Positions 31,811 through 35,036 of a DNA stretch of 35,036 nucleotides are shown in pieces. The DNA lies in NCBI RefSeq assembly GCF_000485595.1, contig NW_014577621.1, positions 28,783-63,818 of the forward strand, written 5' to 3'. A program made the translations under genes and the position numbers. Position 1 is the stretch's first letter, and each line of letters begins with the position of its first letter. The notes below the pieces were generated by a model that had not been told where the DNA came from, did no database searches, and saw only the letters and a program-made list of their open reading frames with translations. The stretch comes from Priapulus caudatus (lineage: Eukaryota; Priapulida; Priapulimorpha; Priapulimorphida; Priapulidae).

Positions 31811-32835
31811 CCTGAACATGGGCTGCAATGAAAACATTCATGCATAATCTAACTGCAGTCGTTGATAAAGTCATTCACTGTAAAACCTAGAAACGTGTTA
31901 TGCGTCTATATAAGCCTTTCCGTCTGGTTTTGGCACAATGTTTAGTTAGCTTAGAATCGAAGTCTAAAGCGAAAAGCGCCGTTGGTTGTGAAGGTTTTAT
32001 TGAGAACTGTACGATGTCTGCAGTGAGTTGTGTGCCGATTGAGAGTGACTAAAGGGGGAGCCAGCTAAATATGCACACGATCAATGCGCTGCCATCTCCT
32101 GCTAGAACTTTATCAACTTTTGGATCGTCGGAAGAGGTTTAATGCAACACAACAACTTACTGCATACTAGGACGCAAATGTCATAGAGAACAGGGAGAAA
32201 GGCATGTTGGCGATTGGATGTATGGAGAAAATGAAAAGAGAAACGTGCATGCGCACGTGATGTGTATCTTGTCAATTCTGGAGTGATTCTGCCATTTTCG
32301 GCCAACGGCAGGATTAAGAAACGTGATTAGTATGGGTGATAATACGTATTACTATTAGCTAGTATATTTTATGTGGCAGCTGTAATGTTTACTTTACTGC
32401 AAAAATTTAGTACTGTATGTACTATAACTGTAGTCTTGGGTAATAATGTATTGGGTTTAAAAATTGGGTCTAATTGGGTGTAAAGCTCACAATGAAATGT
32501 TTAGGTATGTTTACTAATACTATGTGTAGGAAATTTCTAGCATTTTAAAAAGCTTCTAGCTTGTATATTTTCTTTTATAGGGGGTGTAAATGGACAGGCA
32601 TTACTGGTTATAAGACTGTACAAGGCGGGCATTTAGTTACCGCTATGATGCCGAAGGAAGGCAATTAGCTGAAAGGGGCACACCCTAACATATCCAATTT
32701 TATTGTTTTTGGTTCCGGTCTACCAAGCGGGAGACCTGAATTCGGCCTCTTCAGTTGTTAGTGCGCTTTGCGTGTGTTTATCTTATGTTGTATGTTATTC
32801 ACACCACCTGGATTTGATGAGAAGATGTGCCTGTT

Positions 32836-32898
32836 GTTGTAGTTGTTGTTGTTGTTACTGGTGCTGCTGCTGCTGCTGTTGTTATTGTTGTTGTTTTG
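32836..32898 (+). repeat. GTT/GCT trinucleotide repeat
   Basis: Interrupted (GTT)n(GCT)n(GTT)n, ~60 bp. Confidence 0.85.
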
Positions 32899-33719
32899 TT
32901 TACTTATACATATACATAAGGTGGGTAAATAGCTGGTGAGAAGCCCCCTATACCTCACTGTAGCTACTAGCTATGCAGCTGTGACCTGTGATAGGATTGG
33001 CATTCTGGCAACATTAGCAGTTTTAGTTTCGAGGTTAATCTCTTTAAACTAAAAAAACATTTGAAAAGGGTGGCCAAGTAAAAACTCCCACCAAAAAAAC
33101 CGACAAAAAAACTCACACCAGCCCTTTTCCATTGCGTTGTCTATTACCAACATTTACCCAAGCAAGTTCAACGACTATGACTCATGCAATATTGTGTACG
33201 TATTTCCCAATCCCACTTATGGGTAAACATGTGTGCATATATGCTGAAGTATTAGGTGGATGTATAGCGTTTCCTTGGTAGCTATTATTATGTTGGCTAA
33301 TTGGAATCTAGCATTAGATCTCGTTTTCTGCACTACGTTATGAGTGCATGGGCACAGAGAATTTGCTAGGAGAAAATTAATGCTAGTCTGATTCAACTTT
33401 GCGGTTACATAGTGCTATTGTTGTCAACACGTGTGATTCGGTAATTGGTACATTGTCTTGTACACAACATGAACAGTATGACAAGTAGTGACAAAAGTAA
33501 TGACAAGTAATGAAATATACGAATGGCAAATGTCGTCGTGAAAATGTCCTGCGCTCTGCTATAATAAACCTTTATTTATCTATAAATTAATAGGATTAAA
33601 CCTACCTTTACCTATATATTAGCCATATATTTTTCTGAAAAATGTCCTATATTAATTTTATCCCTTTATTTTTGACAATGGTCACTTGAAGCCCTGCTAT
33701 CTATATTTTCGTCTCGTAG

Positions 33720-33749
33720 TGATTGATTTCGCGGTGATCGTCGTTGCAG
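33720..33749 (+). other. Possible 30-nt extension of the RHD exon by an upstream acceptor
   Basis: CGTCTCGTAG ends at 33719 after a pyrimidine-rich tract. Using it instead of 33749 keeps the frame and replaces F with [11 protein letters not shown] before VDLVYW, adding ten mostly hydrophobic residues. The downstream site reproduces the conserved exon start, so it is favoured, although the upstream one has the better pyrimidine tract. Confidence 0.35.
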
Positions 33750-33957
33750 TCGTGGACCTGGTGTACTGGAGGGACCTGAAGAAGTCCGGCGTCTGCTTCG
33801 GCTCCACTCTGCTGGTTCTGCTGATGGTCAGTTACTTCTCTCTCATGCTGGTGCTCACCTATGCAAGCATTGCCCTGCTGACTGTCACCATCTCCTTCTA
33901 CGTCTACAAGAAGGCGGTCCAGGCCGTACAGAAGTCCTCCGAGGGACATCCGTTCAA
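33750..33957 (+). CDS. Reticulon homology domain, first exon (membrane hairpin 1)
   Basis: Encodes [20 protein letters not shown], a ~35-residue hydrophobic hairpin, then [20 protein letters not shown] and HPFK. This is the diagnostic start of the reticulon homology domain (human: VVDLLYWRDIKKTG ... IQAIQKSDEGHPFR). The hairpin inserts in the outer ER leaflet and bends tubules. The acceptor is TTGCAG at 33749 and the donor CAA|GTGAGTG at 33957/33958. The 208-nt exon encodes exactly the 70 residues found between the equivalent landmarks of vertebrate RTN4, with the same entry (two bases) and exit (AA + one base) phases. A second in-frame acceptor 30 bp upstream (33719) is possible. Confidence 0.97.
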
Positions 33958-34061
33958 GTGAGTGTGCACGCACGAAGAAACGCGATCGATTCTCCGTTGA
34001 CCCCTCGCTGTATAAAAAGCAGCAACTAATATCCTAAACTACTAAAATCCCCGTATATAAA

Positions 34062-34188
34062 ATGGATTGTAAGAGATATACGCGCTGTATAAAATGCAGA
34101 CTCGTCTGAATAATGCGGATCGTAAGAGATATACACGCTGTATAAAATGCAGACTCGTCTGAATAATGCGGATCGTAAGAGATATAAA
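34062..34188 (+). repeat. 53-bp tandem repeat, ~2.4 copies
   Basis: The unit beginning GGATCGTAAGAGATATACAC and containing GCTGTATAAAATGCAGACTC is repeated at 34062, 34115 and 34168 (last copy partial), with one or two substitutions between copies. Confidence 0.85.
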
Positions 34189-34189
34189 T

Positions 34190-34547
34190 CAGGGTGCGAA
34201 ATTATCGGGAGTCTGGAGTCAAATACTCCCTGATTTAGTGTCGGACTCCCTGATTTGACATATTGCATATTTGACATATATGCAGGAGTCCGTGTGACTC
34301 CCTGAAAATTCTGCCATTCTAACTAGTTCGTTCCAGAGCACGGCCTCGCAGAATTACCATATTTTTCCAGTAAAAGTCCAAAGAAAATTTGGCAGACGTG
34401 CAACCGCATGAATCTTAAAAATAAGCACATGCGTTATTGTTAATATATTTAATTTTGAACTTCAGACTGCGGACTCCCTCATTTTGCTGCGGACTCCTTC
34501 TTTTTGAGGGAAATTTAAAAGTGTTTAAAAGTTAATTTCTACCCCTG
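34190..34547 (-). mobile_element. Dispersed TIR element, copy B (reverse of copy at 19422)
   Basis: It starts CAGGGTGCGAAATTA and ends TTAATTTCTACCCCTG, and reads as the reverse complement of the 19422-19780 element over its whole length, with clear divergence in the middle. It contains repeated GGGAGTC/GACTCCC motifs and no ORF. No exact target-site duplication is visible at this copy. Confidence 0.75.
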
Positions 34548-34910
34548 TACATGCTGGAATTAAGTCTAGGCGTGTTCGGCGAGGGTTAAAATTCATTTTC
34601 AATCGAGTCCATTCATTTGGGATAAATGTACCCATTAGGTGGCAGCACCTACCGTATTGGTTAAGATTGAACGGTTAAGGTATCTGTTATGTGTTAATTA
34701 TTGTTATAATTATTGTCTTGGGATGTAAATGCCAATAGACACGTTAAAAAAGCACTGCTTTGCATTGGAGTAAACATGCTTATATGATTAGTTTACATTA
34801 TGCCATTTTACATAGTACATTAGGTTGTGCTTGTTGCACAAAACTCGTCTTTGAAATCACCACGTGCAGCTGTACCAGCGTAAAGATTCTGCAATTGTCT
34901 TGTCTTGCAG

Positions 34911-34935
34911 GGAGTTCTTGGACAAGCAGTTGTAG
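34911..34935 (+). CDS. Reticulon second RHD exon start, truncated by a stop (or repeat-derived decoy)
   Basis: The acceptor TTGTCTTGCAG ends at 34910. The following base completes HPFK's lysine (AA+G), and the codons read E F L D K Q L then TAG at 34933-34935. After HPFK, reticulons continue with a motif such as (A/D)YLE/(E)FLD, so E-F-L-D-K is the expected exon start. The stop is not expected: a full RHD continues for another ~110 residues with a second hairpin. The same acceptor and EFLDK recur 88 bp downstream, again followed by a stop. Either the true exon lies right of the window, or a truncated isoform is made, or the assembly is faulty here. Confidence 0.5.
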
Positions 34936-34956
34936 TTATTCTGCAGTTATTATTCT

Positions 34957-35036
34957 GGACAAGTAGTTATTCTGTGTTTGTATCGCCTTGTCTTGCAGGG
35001 AGTTCTTGGACAAGTAGTTATTCTGTGTTTGTATCG
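34957..35036 (+). repeat. 51-bp tandem repeat carrying splice acceptor and EFLDK codons
   Basis: GGACAAGTAGTTATTCTGTG at 34957 recurs at 35008, a 51-bp period. Each unit holds TTGTCTTGCAG followed by GGAGTTCTTGGACAAG. A diverged earlier copy of the acceptor part is at 34898-34926. The array runs off the window, so its copy number is unknown. Confidence 0.85.

Larger units (their letters stand above)
17251..33719 (+). other. Large reticulon intron (16.5 kb)
   Basis: Gene-poor intron upstream of the RHD. Besides the repeats listed separately, I see nothing in 21790-22980, 25800-27240, 28640-28980 and 32000-33680 beyond unremarkable AT-rich DNA, short chance ORFs and a trinucleotide run near 32836-32898. 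A GC-richer stretch (27240-27560) could be regulatory, but no motif decides it. Confidence 0.6.
33958..34910 (+). other. Reticulon intron between RHD exons 1 and 2
   Basis: 953-nt intron from GTGAGTG to TCTTGCAG. It contains a 53-bp tandem repeat (34062-34188) and immediately after it a 358-bp dispersed element (34190-34547). Nothing else was recognised in the remaining ~360 bp. Confidence 0.65.

Noticed and set aside
33686-33719. Upstream extension of the RHD reading frame ([10 protein letters not shown]...)
   Set aside because: It begins with TTG rather than ATG and lies before both splice acceptors, so it is intron sequence.

Overview
Eukaryotic genomic window, almost certainly from a marine invertebrate animal. 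Coding exons are short or isolated, flanked by GT-AG sites and separated by kilobase introns. The introns are packed with microsatellites, minisatellites and short terminal-inverted-repeat elements. TCAAGGTCA-rich repeats and a 'GTATCCCCCGAA'-type palindrome resemble repeats I associate with molluscs, brachiopods and amphioxus, but the phylum cannot be fixed from this window. No bacterial operon, CRISPR array, rRNA or tRNA was recognised.

Two protein-coding genes are supported, both incomplete. (1) On the minus strand, positions ~8957 to beyond 1: the 5' part of serine palmitoyltransferase long chain subunit 2 (SPTLC2/SPTLC3 type). Two exons are certain (2650-2820 and 2016-2170). A phase-matched first coding exon at 8841-8957 is likely. 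The gene leaves the window on the left before its catalytic exons. (2) On the plus strand, ~9330 to beyond 35036: a reticulon (RTN). It has a noncoding leader exon, a 534-codon acidic disordered exon (9483-11085), an alternative short first exon (15539-15560), a symmetric 84-nt exon (17167-17250), the first reticulon-homology-domain (RHD) exon (33750-33957), and the first codons of the next RHD exon inside a 51-bp tandem repeat at the right edge. All junction phases agree.

The two genes are head to head, with about 525 bp between the start codons. That interval holds three CCAAT boxes and a perfect RFX X-box, and looks like a shared bidirectional promoter. Both products are ER membrane proteins, and a vertebrate reticulon (Nogo-B) is reported to bind and inhibit SPT. 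The gene pair therefore suggests co-regulation of sphingolipid synthesis and ER shaping.

Layout: 1-2015 SPTLC2 intron with fold-back and TIR elements; 2016-2820 SPTLC2 exons; 2821-8840 long SPTLC2 intron 1 with several non-autonomous DNA transposons, some with exact target-site duplications; 8841-9482 shared promoter and first exons; 9483-11085 long RTN exon; 11086-33719 RTN introns with alternative first exon(s), a Harbinger-like element, hAT-like elements, strong hairpins, GA/CT, GT and CCTG simple repeats, and a ~2.2 kb satellite of 54-bp units; 33720-35036 RHD exons, a 53-bp tandem repeat, a second copy of a dispersed element and the acceptor-containing minisatellite.
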